A stretch of 25,737 nucleotides of DNA from CAZBZG01 sp964496245 (GTDB lineage Bacteria > Planctomycetota > SZUA-567). Both the position numbers and the translations under genes were made by a program. A model generated the notes under the pieces. That model worked only from the letters and a program-made list of their open reading frames with translations, searched no databases and had not been told where the DNA came from. Below, piece by piece: positions 8,210 through 15,376 of the stretch (its first letter is position 1; the number at the start of each line of letters is the position of its first letter). The stretch lies in assembly GCA_964496245.1 (NCBI GenBank), contig CAZBZG010000023.1:1-25737 (forward strand), in the 5' to 3' direction.

Positions 8210-8238
8210 TTGACATCATTCGACTGTCAGAGTAGCCT
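8210..8238 (+). promoter_or_regulatory. Sigma-70-like promoter of the araC-type gene with inverted repeat
   Basis: TTGACA (8210-8215), a 17-nt spacer and TAGCCT (8233-8238) form a plausible promoter reading toward the regulator gene. An inverted repeat TGACA/TGTCA (8211-8215 and 8225-8229, 9-nt gap) overlaps the -35 and spacer. It could be an autoregulatory operator. The 161-nt divergent interval must also hold the aminotransferase promoter. Confidence 0.4.
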
Positions 8239-8308
8239 ACAGAAGAGAATCGCGCAATGGCCGAAGTTGCGGCCGGTTAACCGATATTGCTTTCCTGGGG
8301 CCACGTCT

Positions 8309-9175
8309 GTGCAGAACCGGTACTTTGATCCCACAGCCCTGAAGATCCTCAGCGCCCCCGAAGACTGGCGCTTTTTCTGCAGCGACGACCGGCCGCCCGC
8401 TGCTTCCCGTCGCTGCCCCACACAACGGCGGGAATGGTCCCGCCGGAATGCGCACGGCCATCCCCACCGCGAGTATCTGCTGGTGCTGGCGGGCAGAAGC
8501 TGGCACGGTGCGCACAAGGAGATCTACCCCACGGCGCCGGGGCATGCCTTCTTCTTCGATGCCTTGGAGCCGCACGACACAGGCGTACCGCCGAAGAGCC
8601 CCGCTCTCAGCCATCTCTGGATCAGCCTGGCCGGCGAAGACGTGCTCTTCTTCGTGTACGCGGTCGCACACGGGCGGGAGGTGCCCTGCCGCGGCGGGCG
8701 GCACGTGCTCGAGCGCAGCCGACTCGGCATCTCACCCGAGATCGTGCTCGACGACGCCGAAGAGCTCCCGCCCGCCTGGCGCCGGCAGAAGCGGCTGGCG
8801 CTGCTCCACATGCTCGTGGCCAAGCTCGCGGAGCAGGGCTTTCAGCCCACAGACGAGCGGACCGACAGCCAGCGCTTCCAGCGCCGGATCGTGGACTCGA
8901 TCGCGCGCCACATCGACCGCACCGCCGGCAAGGGATTGACCCTCGCGGGCCTCGCACGCCTGGCCGGCTACAGCAAGTACCACCTTCTGCGCCTTTTCAA
9001 GCGCCACCGGAGCTGCACGATCCACCAGTATATCGACCGCGCGCGGGAACGCCGCATGGAGGCGCTGATCGCGGAGGGCCTGCAACACCAGGAGATCGCC
9101 GAGGTGCTCGGCTTCTCCTGCCCGGCCGCCTTCAGCCGCTGGCGCAGCCGGCGGAAGAAGCGGAAAGAAGCCTGA
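8309..9175 (+). CDS. AraC-family transcriptional regulator
   Basis: About 288 aa. The N-terminal half (roughly residues 30-150, including REYLLVLAG and HAFFFDALEPHD) is a cupin-like sensor domain. The last 95 residues hold the double helix-turn-helix: first LAGLARLAGYSKYHLLRLFK, second QEIAEVLGFSCPAAFSRW. The start is uncertain: I take the GTG at 8309 because the protein then has normal family length and begins just downstream of the promoter. The frame remains open upstream to 8075 but that part overlaps the aminotransferase start. It diverges from the five-gene aminotransferase-sulfatase unit and is the obvious candidate regulator of it, probably as a ligand-responsive activator (inference). 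Confidence 0.85.
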   Translation: MQNRYFDPTALKILSAPEDWRFFCSDDRPPAASRRCPTQRREWSRRNAHGHPHREYLLVLAGRSWHGAHKEIYPTAPGHAFFFDALEPHDTGVPPKSPALSHLWISLAGEDVLFFVYAVAHGREVPCRGGRHVLERSRLGISPEIVLDDAEELPPAWRRQKRLALLHMLVAKLAEQGFQPTDERTDSQRFQRRIVDSIARHIDRTAGKGLTLAGLARLAGYSKYHLLRLFKRHRSCTIHQYIDRARERRMEALIAEGLQHQEIAEVLGFSCPAAFSRWRSRRKKRKEA

Positions 9176-9379
9176 CCGCTCGCCGTCGACCTGGATGTCG
9201 GCCTCCGGCGCCCGGCCGAGCATGATGTTGTCCAGCAGTTTGGACCGTTTGCGGGGCGCAGCGGCATCCGCCACCGTATCCCCGAACTCCCGGCGCATTG
9301 CTTGCGCGTTGAAGTCGTCCGCGGACAGGGGCTGCTCGAGCACCGTGCGGTAGCGCTCTTTGCGCGAGGCAGCGGCTTT
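9176..9379 (-). pseudogene. Relic of an unidentified gene on the minus strand
   Basis: The minus frame following a TAG at 9380-9382 reads as convincing protein, including ERYRTVLEQPLSADDF and KRSKLLDNIMLGR, with strongly G/C-biased third positions. A GTG at 9343 is a possible start. Beyond about 9176 the frame continues only as the antisense of the AraC-type gene (open to 8732), so the natural C-terminus seems lost. The LDNIMLGRAPEADIQVD stretch faintly resembles the start of an FHA domain (IxLGRxPDxDIxxD), but I would not assign it. Probably a decayed gene fragment; a short expressed overlapping gene cannot be excluded. Confidence 0.35.
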
Positions 9380-9438
9380 CTAAGTACAGCCCATCGCAAG
9401 CAGGTTACCACGTGCCGGAGCGCCGGTGACGCGGATGC

Positions 9439-9496
9439 GAGGCGCGGGGAGGAGGCGCGGGGAGGAGGCGCGGGGAGGAGGCGCGGGGAGGAGGCG
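9439..9496 (+). repeat. 13-nt tandem minisatellite
   Basis: Four perfect head-to-tail copies of GAGGCGCGGGGAG (9439-9490) are followed by a 6-nt partial copy. It lies in non-coding DNA downstream of the AraC-type gene. Copy number in such arrays usually varies between strains. Confidence 0.85.
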
Positions 9497-9698
9497 ATCC
9501 GGGGAGATCGTTGACGAGCCGAAACGCAGCAGACGCGTTGCCACCGCCCAGCCATCGAGACATCTGGGAGAATACAGACGCCCCGTCGCACCTAAACATC
9601 TCGCGACCGATGTTGTTGGTCGTGCTCTCTCGACTTCCAGGATCAGGATCCATTGGGGCGAGTGCGCCGAAATCGCAAGGCATGCTCTCGAAAATAGG
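9497..9698. other. Non-coding interval with a small inverted repeat
   Basis: No convincing gene. An inverted repeat AACATC (9595-9600) and GATGTT (9609-9614) with an 8-nt spacer lies about 100 nt upstream of the promoter at 9699 and could be an upstream regulator site. That role is speculative. Confidence 0.3.
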
Positions 9699-9728
9699 TT
9701 GACAGGAGACGCGTTCCCGTGGTACACT
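9699..9728 (+). promoter_or_regulatory. Strong sigma-70-like promoter for the secreted lyase unit
   Basis: TTGACA (9699-9704, perfect consensus), an 18-nt spacer and TACACT (9723-9728, 4 of 6) are followed by a predicted start near 9735. The next gene on this strand starts at 9858, which leaves a leader of about 120 nt. Confidence 0.6.
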
Positions 9729-9730
9729 TA

Positions 9731-9746
9731 CATCTACAGGTAGATG
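9731..9746. promoter_or_regulatory. Perfect palindrome at the predicted transcription start (operator candidate)
   Basis: CATCTAC-AG-GTAGATG is a perfect 7-bp inverted repeat with a 2-nt centre, placed 2 nt after the -10 box. That position is typical for a repressor operator. The 2-nt loop is too tight for a good RNA hairpin, which favours a protein site. The CTACA half loosely recalls BlaI/MecI-type boxes, but the regulator is unknown. Confidence 0.5.
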
Positions 9747-9857
9747 CAAGAGAGGGCCCCATCCAGCCTGCAGCCTGACAGAAGGCGCCTCCGGCCCCGC
9801 CACGCACCCTGCCGGAAGGCGGAAGCAGACCCGACGGCCTCAAGAGGAGGGACGCGC

Positions 9858-10130
9858 ATGAGCATCCACGCGCCGAAATCTGGCTTCCATGTCCGTGTGT
9901 GCTTGTCCACGCTTCTGGCAGGCCTGGCCGCAACCGTCTCGACAGCGGCTGCGAGCGCTGCCGAAGCCGGTGGAGCCGACCGCATCGCCGAGGCCGTGGG
10001 CGTGAAGATCGCGCTCGAGGACGGGACGACCATCCACGCCATCGTCAATCACGAAGCCGAAGGCACAGAGGTCCTACTGGGGGACCTTGAGACGCGGGAG
10101 CGGTTTGCGACAGACTACGCGACCAAGTAG
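9858..10130 (+). CDS. Small secreted protein of unknown function
   Basis: 90 aa. It starts at an ATG preceded by a perfect AGGAGG at 9845-9850 (7-nt spacing). Residues 1-35 are a signal peptide with a basic start (KSGFHVR), a hydrophobic core (VCLSTLLAGLAATVS) and a probable cut after ASA-A. The mature part is about 55 residues, acidic, with ALEDGTTIHAIV and TEVLLGDLETRERF. No family is recognised. It lies 29 nt upstream of the secreted lyase-like gene and shares its promoter, so a helper or periplasmic partner role is possible (inference). Confidence 0.65.
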   Translation: MSIHAPKSGFHVRVCLSTLLAGLAATVSTAAASAAEAGGADRIAEAVGVKIALEDGTTIHAIVNHEAEGTEVLLGDLETRERFATDYATK

Positions 10131-10159
10131 AGCCAGACGACCGAAAAGGAGCAGACAAC

Positions 10160-12058
10160 ATGAGACGAGCATACCGATTCATATGGCTAGGGTGGACCGG
10201 CTTCCTCTGCGCGGCCCTCATCCCTTCGCTTTCCGCCGGCGAGCTCTCCACGACCGTGACCACAATGGAAGAGGCCGCGTCGCTCAACCTCAAGCAAGGC
10301 AAACCCAAACAGACGACCGGGCCCGGCGGCGCCAAGGCACTCCTCTTCACCTCTCCGTTCCAGGGACGCATCGACCTCAAGGCCAAGGGCGTGGATCCCA
10401 AGGACTACGACCTGATCAAGCTCGCGGTCAAGGCCGACCGCGGCGCATTCCTGCGTGTGGGTGTGGAGAATCATCCCGCGCAGGGGGACATCTCCTACTG
10501 GTACGTGCTGGACACCATGCGCGCGGGCTTCGGCTGGAGAACGATCTGGGTGGACCTGAAGCGCCCCGAGGAAATCAAGCGCGGCAACGACTCCTCGCGC
10601 GCGCGTTGGCGCAAGGGCATGGACACCGACAGCGCTGGCGCTCGCGGCGTGCAGATCACGGGGCGGGTCAAGGATCTCGGCAGCAAAGACCAGGGAAGCG
10701 GGCGAAAGATCGCACTCGGCCCCATCCGCTTCGTCAAAGAGGCCGTGCATCTCGATTGGGACCAGCGCAAAGCCCCCTACACCTGGGGAGACGGCGCGGA
10801 TCTCGTTTTCACCTACCCCCTGACCGTGACCAACCGGCTCGACAAGGCCGCAACCGCCGAGCTGCGCGTCGAACCATTCGATGCCGAACACGCAAAAGCC
10901 GCCCTTGCGCCGGCGAGCGTGCCGCTCGCGGCCGGCGAGACCAAGACGGTCGCGGCCACGCTCACCCTCCCGGCCGCCGTGGCGTCCAAGCAGGACCCGC
11001 TCTACTGCGAGCGCTTCTCGGTCTTCGCGAGCGCGAAGGGCGTCACAGACTCTGAAGTCACGATCCTCCGCTCGTCCGATCCGATCCACCTCACCGTGAC
11101 CGTGCCGATCCCGGAGGAGAATCTCGCGTTCCCTCTGCTCGCCCGGCCGAGCGAACTGCCGGGCCTCGTCCTCCAGTACGACCAGGAGATGGCCAAGCGG
11201 AATGCCAAGGCAAAGACACCCAAACAGCTGATCGACAACGCCATGGCCCACGGACTCTATCAGTACGGCAAGTCCAAGCACGGCGTGGGACAGTTCCGCA
11301 AGACGCTCATCGCGTCGGCCTATCTGTACGACTTCACCGGCAAGAAGGAGTACCTGGAGACCGCGACCACGCTGCTCAAGGCGCTCCCCGACATTTGGGA
11401 GAAGTTCTTCGCGGAATACGAAAAGCGGAGCATCCGGGAGATCTCCTCGGGCATCGTCTGCCGATGGAACGACAAGAATCACTACGTACTCAGCCTCGGG
11501 TGGCTGGTCATGGGCACGCAGCGCTCGCCGTACTACTACGGAACGGGCGGAAACGGCGCGGGCGGCGGCATGAGTTCCCTGGCCTATGCCTTCGACATCG
11601 TCGCGCCCAAGCTGGACGAGGAGACACGGCAGCACATCGTCCAAGCGTTCTTCGTGCCAGCCGGCATTCAGGCGCGCAACCATCTCATCGGCGACGGCAA
11701 CCAGCAGGCCACGGCCAACGTGACCGCGCTGTACGCGGGCCTGGTCACACGCAACTGGCCGCTCGTCTCCTACGCCTATTCGTCGGGCCACGGCATGCAC
11801 GACATCCTGGAGTGGTGCTTCGATGACGACGGCGTGCAAATCCGCAAGAACTACCAGACCTATACCATGCGCCCGCTCTTCTGGACCATGGAACTCCTGC
11901 ACGGCTGCGGCCTCACCCCGTACAAGCGCTACGAGGACCGGTTGGAGCAGATCGTCAAGGCCGATACCAAGGCCAAGGGGATGGGCGGGGGCTTTCAAGA
12001 CCATCACTTCTGGAAGTTCATCAAGACGCACCGGCTCAAGAACAACAAGGAAGAGTAA
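10160..12058 (+). CDS. Secreted polysaccharide lyase-like protein (heparinase/alginate-lyase-type toroid)
   Basis: 632 aa with AAGGAG about 9 nt before the ATG. Residues 1-26 are a signal peptide (hydrophobic core then SLSAGEL). Residues 30-210 look like a beta-sandwich carbohydrate-binding module. Residues 215-315 look like an Ig-like domain (LTVTNRLDKAATAELRV, then the NEW3-like LAAGETKTVAATLTLP). From about 325 onward the protein is alpha-helical, with aromatic-rich loops such as GDGNQQATANVTALYAGLV and DDDGVQIRKNYQTY. This resembles the (alpha/alpha) toroid of heparinase II/III and alginate lyases, including the Asn/Tyr-rich active-site loops. The usual C-terminal beta-sandwich of heparinase II/III is absent. 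Substrate unknown; it should act in the periplasm or outside. Confidence 0.7.
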   Translation: MRRAYRFIWLGWTGFLCAALIPSLSAGELSTTVTTMEEAASLNLKQGKPKQTTGPGGAKALLFTSPFQGRIDLKAKGVDPKDYDLIKLAVKADRGAFLRVGVENHPAQGDISYWYVLDTMRAGFGWRTIWVDLKRPEEIKRGNDSSRARWRKGMDTDSAGARGVQITGRVKDLGSKDQGSGRKIALGPIRFVKEAVHLDWDQRKAPYTWGDGADLVFTYPLTVTNRLDKAATAELRVEPFDAEHAKAALAPASVPLAAGETKTVAATLTLPAAVASKQDPLYCERFSVFASAKGVTDSEVTILRSSDPIHLTVTVPIPEENLAFPLLARPSELPGLVLQYDQEMAKRNAKAKTPKQLIDNAMAHGLYQYGKSKHGVGQFRKTLIASAYLYDFTGKKEYLETATTLLKALPDIWEKFFAEYEKRSIREISSGIVCRWNDKNHYVLSLGWLVMGTQRSPYYYGTGGNGAGGGMSSLAYAFDIVAPKLDEETRQHIVQAFFVPAGIQARNHLIGDGNQQATANVTALYAGLVTRNWPLVSYAYSSGHGMHDILEWCFDDDGVQIRKNYQTYTMRPLFWTMELLHGCGLTPYKRYEDRLEQIVKADTKAKGMGGGFQDHHFWKFIKTHRLKNNKEE

Positions 12059-12085
12059 CCGCAGCGTTCGAAGAGGAAAGGACTG

Positions 12086-12418
12086 GTGACCCTCCGAGCG
12101 CCCGAAGGCACGCTGCTCGCGAGCGACTCGGGCGACCGCGGAGGGCACGGCACCCTGGACGCGCTCTCCCTCGGCGGACACGTCAACACCTCGATCTTCC
12201 ACAAGAACTGGTCGAGCTACCACCGCGTAGGCCCCACGCGCCACGAGCAGACCATGCCCGGCGGCCACGTGCTTTTCTGCGACGGTCACGTGGCGTGGAT
12301 GCCGGTCTCCATGCTGCGGCGGAAAAACAGCGAACCCTGGCCGAAAGAGTCGGATGCGAAACGCGCCCGGCTCTTCGACTACCGGTATCAGCTTCCCAGC
12401 TCGTATGCGGGGCAGTAG
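12086..12418 (+). pseudogene. Orphan H-X9-DG (DUF1559-type pseudopilin) C-terminal domain
   Basis: 110 aa from a GTG. The sequence has GTLLASDSGDRGGHGT, a following TRHEQTMPGGHV segment and LFCDGHVAWM. These are hallmarks of the prepilin-type processing-associated H-X9-DG domain found in PVC bacteria (RHxGGxNVLFxDGHV). The N-terminal prepilin cleavage site and helix that such proteins need are missing. It lies in the same reading frame as the lyase-like gene and is separated from it by a single TAA plus nine codons. It may be a truncated pseudopilin, a relic, or an extension reached by readthrough. GAGGAAAGG precedes the GTG, so independent translation is possible. Confidence 0.5.
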
Positions 12419-12478
12419 GCGTGACGGACGCAGCGCAAGCGAACCGTCGTACCTGGACCGATCTTGAAAGGACAGGCC

Positions 12479-12595
12479 ATGTCGAAACGCCGCGACGCCG
12501 GCAGTCCTGCCAACTGCACCATCAACCTGCACGTGCCCATGGACCGGGCGCACAGCTTCCATGTGGAGCAGGACATCAACGGCAATCCGTACTGA
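12479..12595 (+). CDS. Small ORF, 38 aa, unknown
   Basis: The ATG is preceded by GAAAGGACAGGCC, which contains an acceptable ribosome site. The peptide (MSKRRDAGSPANCTINLHV...DINGNPY) is soluble, with no membrane segment. Codons fit the local GC-rich usage. I recognise no family. It could be the decayed tail of the preceding genes rather than a functional small protein. Confidence 0.3.
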   Translation: MSKRRDAGSPANCTINLHVPMDRAHSFHVEQDINGNPY

Positions 12596-12788
12596 GCGCG
12601 GCCCGCGCTCGTGCTCCTTTGCGCCGTTCCGCGTCCTCACGCATCCAGCCGCTCTCCGGCGATCGGGCCTGATTCCCCTTGCCTCTCCCCTACCATCGCG
12701 GTAGAGTAAAATCCGTCGGACATCAGGACCCCTGCTCCTCTGACTTCCGGCATCTCGAATCGTGCAATCCCCTATGCAGGAGGTCAGG
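12596..12788 (+). promoter_or_regulatory. Intergenic region with -10-like box upstream of the HEAT-repeat gene
   Basis: A good -10-like box TAAAAT lies at 12707-12712, but no clear -35 sits at 17 nt; the nearest TTG-containing hexamer (12679-12684) is 22 nt away. A 5-bp hairpin CTACC/GGTAG (12690-12704) sits just before the -10. AGGAGG at 12778-12783 serves the next gene. Confidence 0.3.
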
Positions 12789-14492
12789 ATGATACGTTGC
12801 ATGCGAAAGCTGGTGGTTGTGCTGCTCCTCGGACTCGCTGCAGACGGTGCGTCCGCCCGCGCGGCCGAATCCCTGGAGGTCGAGCTCACCAGCGGGAAGA
12901 CCAAGCCCATGACCGTGATCGCCCCCACAGCCAAAGGCATCCGCGTCAAGGTCGGCGAGGGCGAGAGCCTGATCGCGTGGGACCAGATCGAACCCATCAG
13001 CCGCTACGAGATCAGTGCGCGCTTCCTGGGCAAGGAGAACGGCAAGGGCTGGCTGGTCCTCGGGGACTACTGTCTCAAGCACGGGCTCCTGCCCCAGGCC
13101 GAGCGCTGCTACAAGAACGCGTCCAAGTTCGACCCGGATCTCAAGGCTCAGGCCGACGAGAAGCTCGTGGAACTGCGGGGCGAGCAACTCGAGGGAACGA
13201 TCTCGGTCCGCATCAAGAAGCTCGGCTTGTCAGTGGCCTTGACGCGTCTCGGCCGCGCAGCCGACATGGACATCACGCTCGACGACAAGCTCGCCGACAA
13301 GCTCCGCACCGCCCCGCGGGACAAGCGGCCGGTGATCGAGTACGAGAAAGACAACGTCACGGCCGAGTCCGCGCTGAACGGCATTCTCGGCCCGCTCAAC
13401 CTCCAGCACATGGATACCCCCAAGGGCCTGGTCGTCTACAGCCGCAAGATCGGCATCGGTCCGACCACGGAGAACATCCTGATTGAAGCCTTGAACGACA
13501 GCGCGGTCGAGGATCGCGTGCAGGCGGCGTCCGCCCTCGGCTGTCTCGGAGCGGTCGGGGCCGTGGGCGAGCTCTGCCGGGCCGCCAAGCAGGAGAGCCC
13601 CCGGGTGCGCCTGGCGGCCGTTCTGGCCCTCAACCTGTTCCGCGATCCGCTGGTGCTGGACACGCTCTTCGCCGCCTTGCAGGATCCTGTCCGCGCGGTT
13701 CAAGAGGCCAGCCTGGACGCGCTCGCCTCCCGCCTGGCAGCGCCCAACCTCGTGCCGCAGTTGATCGCGTGCACCCAGCGCGACGACCGGGAGATCGCCA
13801 AGCGAGCGGCGTCGCTGCTCGGACAGACGGGCACGCCGGATGCGGCCGCGGCCATCCGCGAAGCACTTTCTGCCGAAAAGATGGCGGTTCGCGACCACTG
13901 GGCCCGACGCCACCTGATCCGCTCCCTGGCCCGGCTGGGGGACACCGAATCCGTGCCCCTCTTGCGCGAGTGGATCGATCACAAGGATGCCGCCTTTCGC
14001 CGGGAATCCGTGCTCGCGCTCGCCACCCTCGGCGACCGGCAGTCCATCTCCCCGATCCTCTCCGCCATGAAGAAGCACGAGAAGGACTGGACCATGAAGG
14101 AGGAGTGCTGCCGGGCGCTCGTGCGGTTCGGGGGCGACCAGGCGGTCACGGCCGTGCTCGTCACGATCAGCAACCAAGAGGACGAGCGCCGCAAGGCGAA
14201 CCTGCTGAATCTCTTTCGGGAAGCCGCGCCCGACCCGAAGATCGAGACCACCCTGATCGACTACCTCGGAAGCGACAAGGACCACGTAGCCCGCGCCGCA
14301 TCCGAGACCCTGGGCATCATCGGCACCGAGCGCGCGATCGAACCCCTCATGGAGGCCATGCGGAAGCGGCCCAAGACCCACTGGGTGCTCAACCCACTGC
14401 GCCGCCTCACCGGCCAGCGCTTCGGGTACGAGATGAAGGAATGGAACGAGTGGTGGGGGAAGAACAAAGAAACGTACAAGGGAAAGCGATGA
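12789..14492 (+). CDS. Exported STN-like / HEAT-repeat protein
   Basis: 567 aa. AGGAGG precedes the ATG at 12789; the ATG at 12801 is an alternative start. Residues 1-26 are a signal peptide (KLVVVLLLGLAADGASA). Residues 30-130 form an SH3-like or TPR-like region (LTSGKTKPMTVIAP, YCLKHGLLPQAERCYK). Residues 135-220 resemble a secretin/TonB short N-terminal (STN) type fold (ITLDDKLAD, then NVTAESALNGILGPLNL). From about 225 to 535 there are repeated HEAT-like helical pairs (VEDRVQAASALGCLG, PLVLDTLFAALQD, VARAASETLGIIGTERAIEP). It is likely a periplasmic scaffold or adaptor. It ends 8 nt from the convergent fliS stop, so the two genes must terminate across one another. Confidence 0.75.
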   Translation: MIRCMRKLVVVLLLGLAADGASARAAESLEVELTSGKTKPMTVIAPTAKGIRVKVGEGESLIAWDQIEPISRYEISARFLGKENGKGWLVLGDYCLKHGLLPQAERCYKNASKFDPDLKAQADEKLVELRGEQLEGTISVRIKKLGLSVALTRLGRAADMDITLDDKLADKLRTAPRDKRPVIEYEKDNVTAESALNGILGPLNLQHMDTPKGLVVYSRKIGIGPTTENILIEALNDSAVEDRVQAASALGCLGAVGAVGELCRAAKQESPRVRLAAVLALNLFRDPLVLDTLFAALQDPVRAVQEASLDALASRLAAPNLVPQLIACTQRDDREIAKRAASLLGQTGTPDAAAAIREALSAEKMAVRDHWARRHLIRSLARLGDTESVPLLREWIDHKDAAFRRESVLALATLGDRQSISPILSAMKKHEKDWTMKEECCRALVRFGGDQAVTAVLVTISNQEDERRKANLLNLFREAAPDPKIETTLIDYLGSDKDHVARAASETLGIIGTERAIEPLMEAMRKRPKTHWVLNPLRRLTGQRFGYEMKEWNEWWGKNKETYKGKR

Positions 14493-14500
14493 AGAGCTGG

Positions 14501-15124
14501 TCAGCCCTGCACGCTCAAGCGCGGCTGGAGCCCGCCGGCAAGCGGCGAGCCGAGTGACGGAGCCGGAGGCCGTGCCTTTGCAGGGGCTGGTGCAGATGGG
14601 GAGGGCTCCTTCACCGCCCCCTCCTCGCTATCTTTGGACAGAGCGACCACATCCGAGCCCTGCGTGCCTTCCTGTTGCCCGGCGGAGGATGGATTCTGCT
14701 GAGGGGCTGGCACCTCCTGAAGGGACGGCGCCTGAGGCGACGGCGCCTCCTTCATTTGATTCATGGACTGGAGCCAGCCGTCGCGCAGTTCGTTCAGGAT
14801 CTTCTTGACCTCGTCCACTTTGGACATATTCCGGCGCATGTTCGCCTCGACCAGGCAGGTGAGCATGTACCCGTAGAGTCGCACGAGATTGTCCGCAAGC
14901 TCCCCGCCCTTGTCGCGGTCCACGCCGTAGAGCAGCTCCATGACCACCTCCTGGGCGCGCGTAAGCGCCACGTGGCCGGGCTCGAGGTCCCCCTGCTCCA
15001 GGGCCTTCTTGCCCTGTTCACAGAACCGCAAAGCGCCATCGAAGAGCATGAGCACGAGTTGCTCGCGGCTGGCGGTCTGGATCTGGGTGCGGAGATATTG
15101 CTTGTGCTGCTGTTGATGGGCCAT
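14501..15124 (-). CDS. fliS: Flagellar secretion chaperone FliS with long Pro-rich tail
   Basis: FliS binds the C-terminus of flagellin in the cytoplasm and keeps it unfolded until export. Residues 1-125 match the family: YLRTQIQTASREQLVLMLFDG, the central helix VVMELLYGVDRDKGGELADNL, then VRLYGYMLTCLVEANMR. Normal FliS is about 120-140 residues; here residues 126-207 add a low-complexity Pro/Ala/Gln/Ser tail (EAPSPQAPSLQEVPAPQQ) of unknown purpose. It is an orphan: no fliD, flagellin or other flagellar gene is in the window. A sigma-28-like promoter 55-80 nt upstream supports a role in the motility regulon. Confidence 0.9.
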   Translation of the reverse strand: MAHQQQHKQYLRTQIQTASREQLVLMLFDGALRFCEQGKKALEQGDLEPGHVALTRAQEVVMELLYGVDRDKGGELADNLVRLYGYMLTCLVEANMRRNMSKVDEVKKILNELRDGWLQSMNQMKEAPSPQAPSLQEVPAPQQNPSSAGQQEGTQGSDVVALSKDSEEGAVKEPSPSAPAPAKARPPAPSLGSPLAGGLQPRLSVQG

Positions 15125-15152
15125 AGGTCTTCACATTCCCCTGCGCGGCTTC

Positions 15153-15176
15153 GGCTTCCGGTTGGGCTTCCGGTTG
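15153..15176 (+). repeat. Tandem duplication of a 12-mer upstream of fliS
   Basis: GGCTTCCGGTTG occurs twice head-to-tail (15153-15164 and 15165-15176). It lies in the fliS leader, just downstream of the predicted start. It may affect translation or be a simple slippage product. Confidence 0.7.
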
Positions 15177-15178
15177 TA

Positions 15179-15206
15179 TTATCGACGGCCCCCCCGCAGG
15201 CCTTTA
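15179..15206 (-). promoter_or_regulatory. Sigma-28 (FliA)-like promoter of fliS
   Basis: On the minus strand TAAA (15206-15203) is followed by 16 nt and then GTCGATAA (15186-15179). The FliA consensus is TAAA-N15-GCCGATAA, so the -10 matches at 7 of 8 positions with spacing one longer than ideal. The fliS ATG is 55 nt beyond the -10, and fliS is a classical late flagellar gene. Confidence 0.45.
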
Positions 15207-15376
15207 GCGGCGATTCTTCGCGCAATGCAGAACGCAAACCATTACCAAAAAACGGGTTGTGAGCTTTCGGCCTGCGCGACGGACGGGAATCCGCCCGCCG
15301 AGCAGGACCGGGATACGCCCGGAGTTACGCTTCAGCTGCCAGCGTCTTGCGGCTGGGTTCGAGCGAATCGGCCGGG

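Noticed and set aside
8075..8308. Upstream extension of the AraC-type protein
   Set aside because: It overlaps the aminotransferase start region and the divergent promoter, and would add 78 residues not typical of the family.
9439..9496. Possible CRISPR array
   Set aside because: The repeat is 13 nt, contiguous and without spacers, and no cas genes are near; it is a minisatellite.
10187..12997. A 936-residue open frame on the minus strand
   Set aside because: It is antisense to the lyase-like gene and its neighbours, has no recognisable domain and is the kind of long shadow frame that GC-rich genes produce on the opposite strand.
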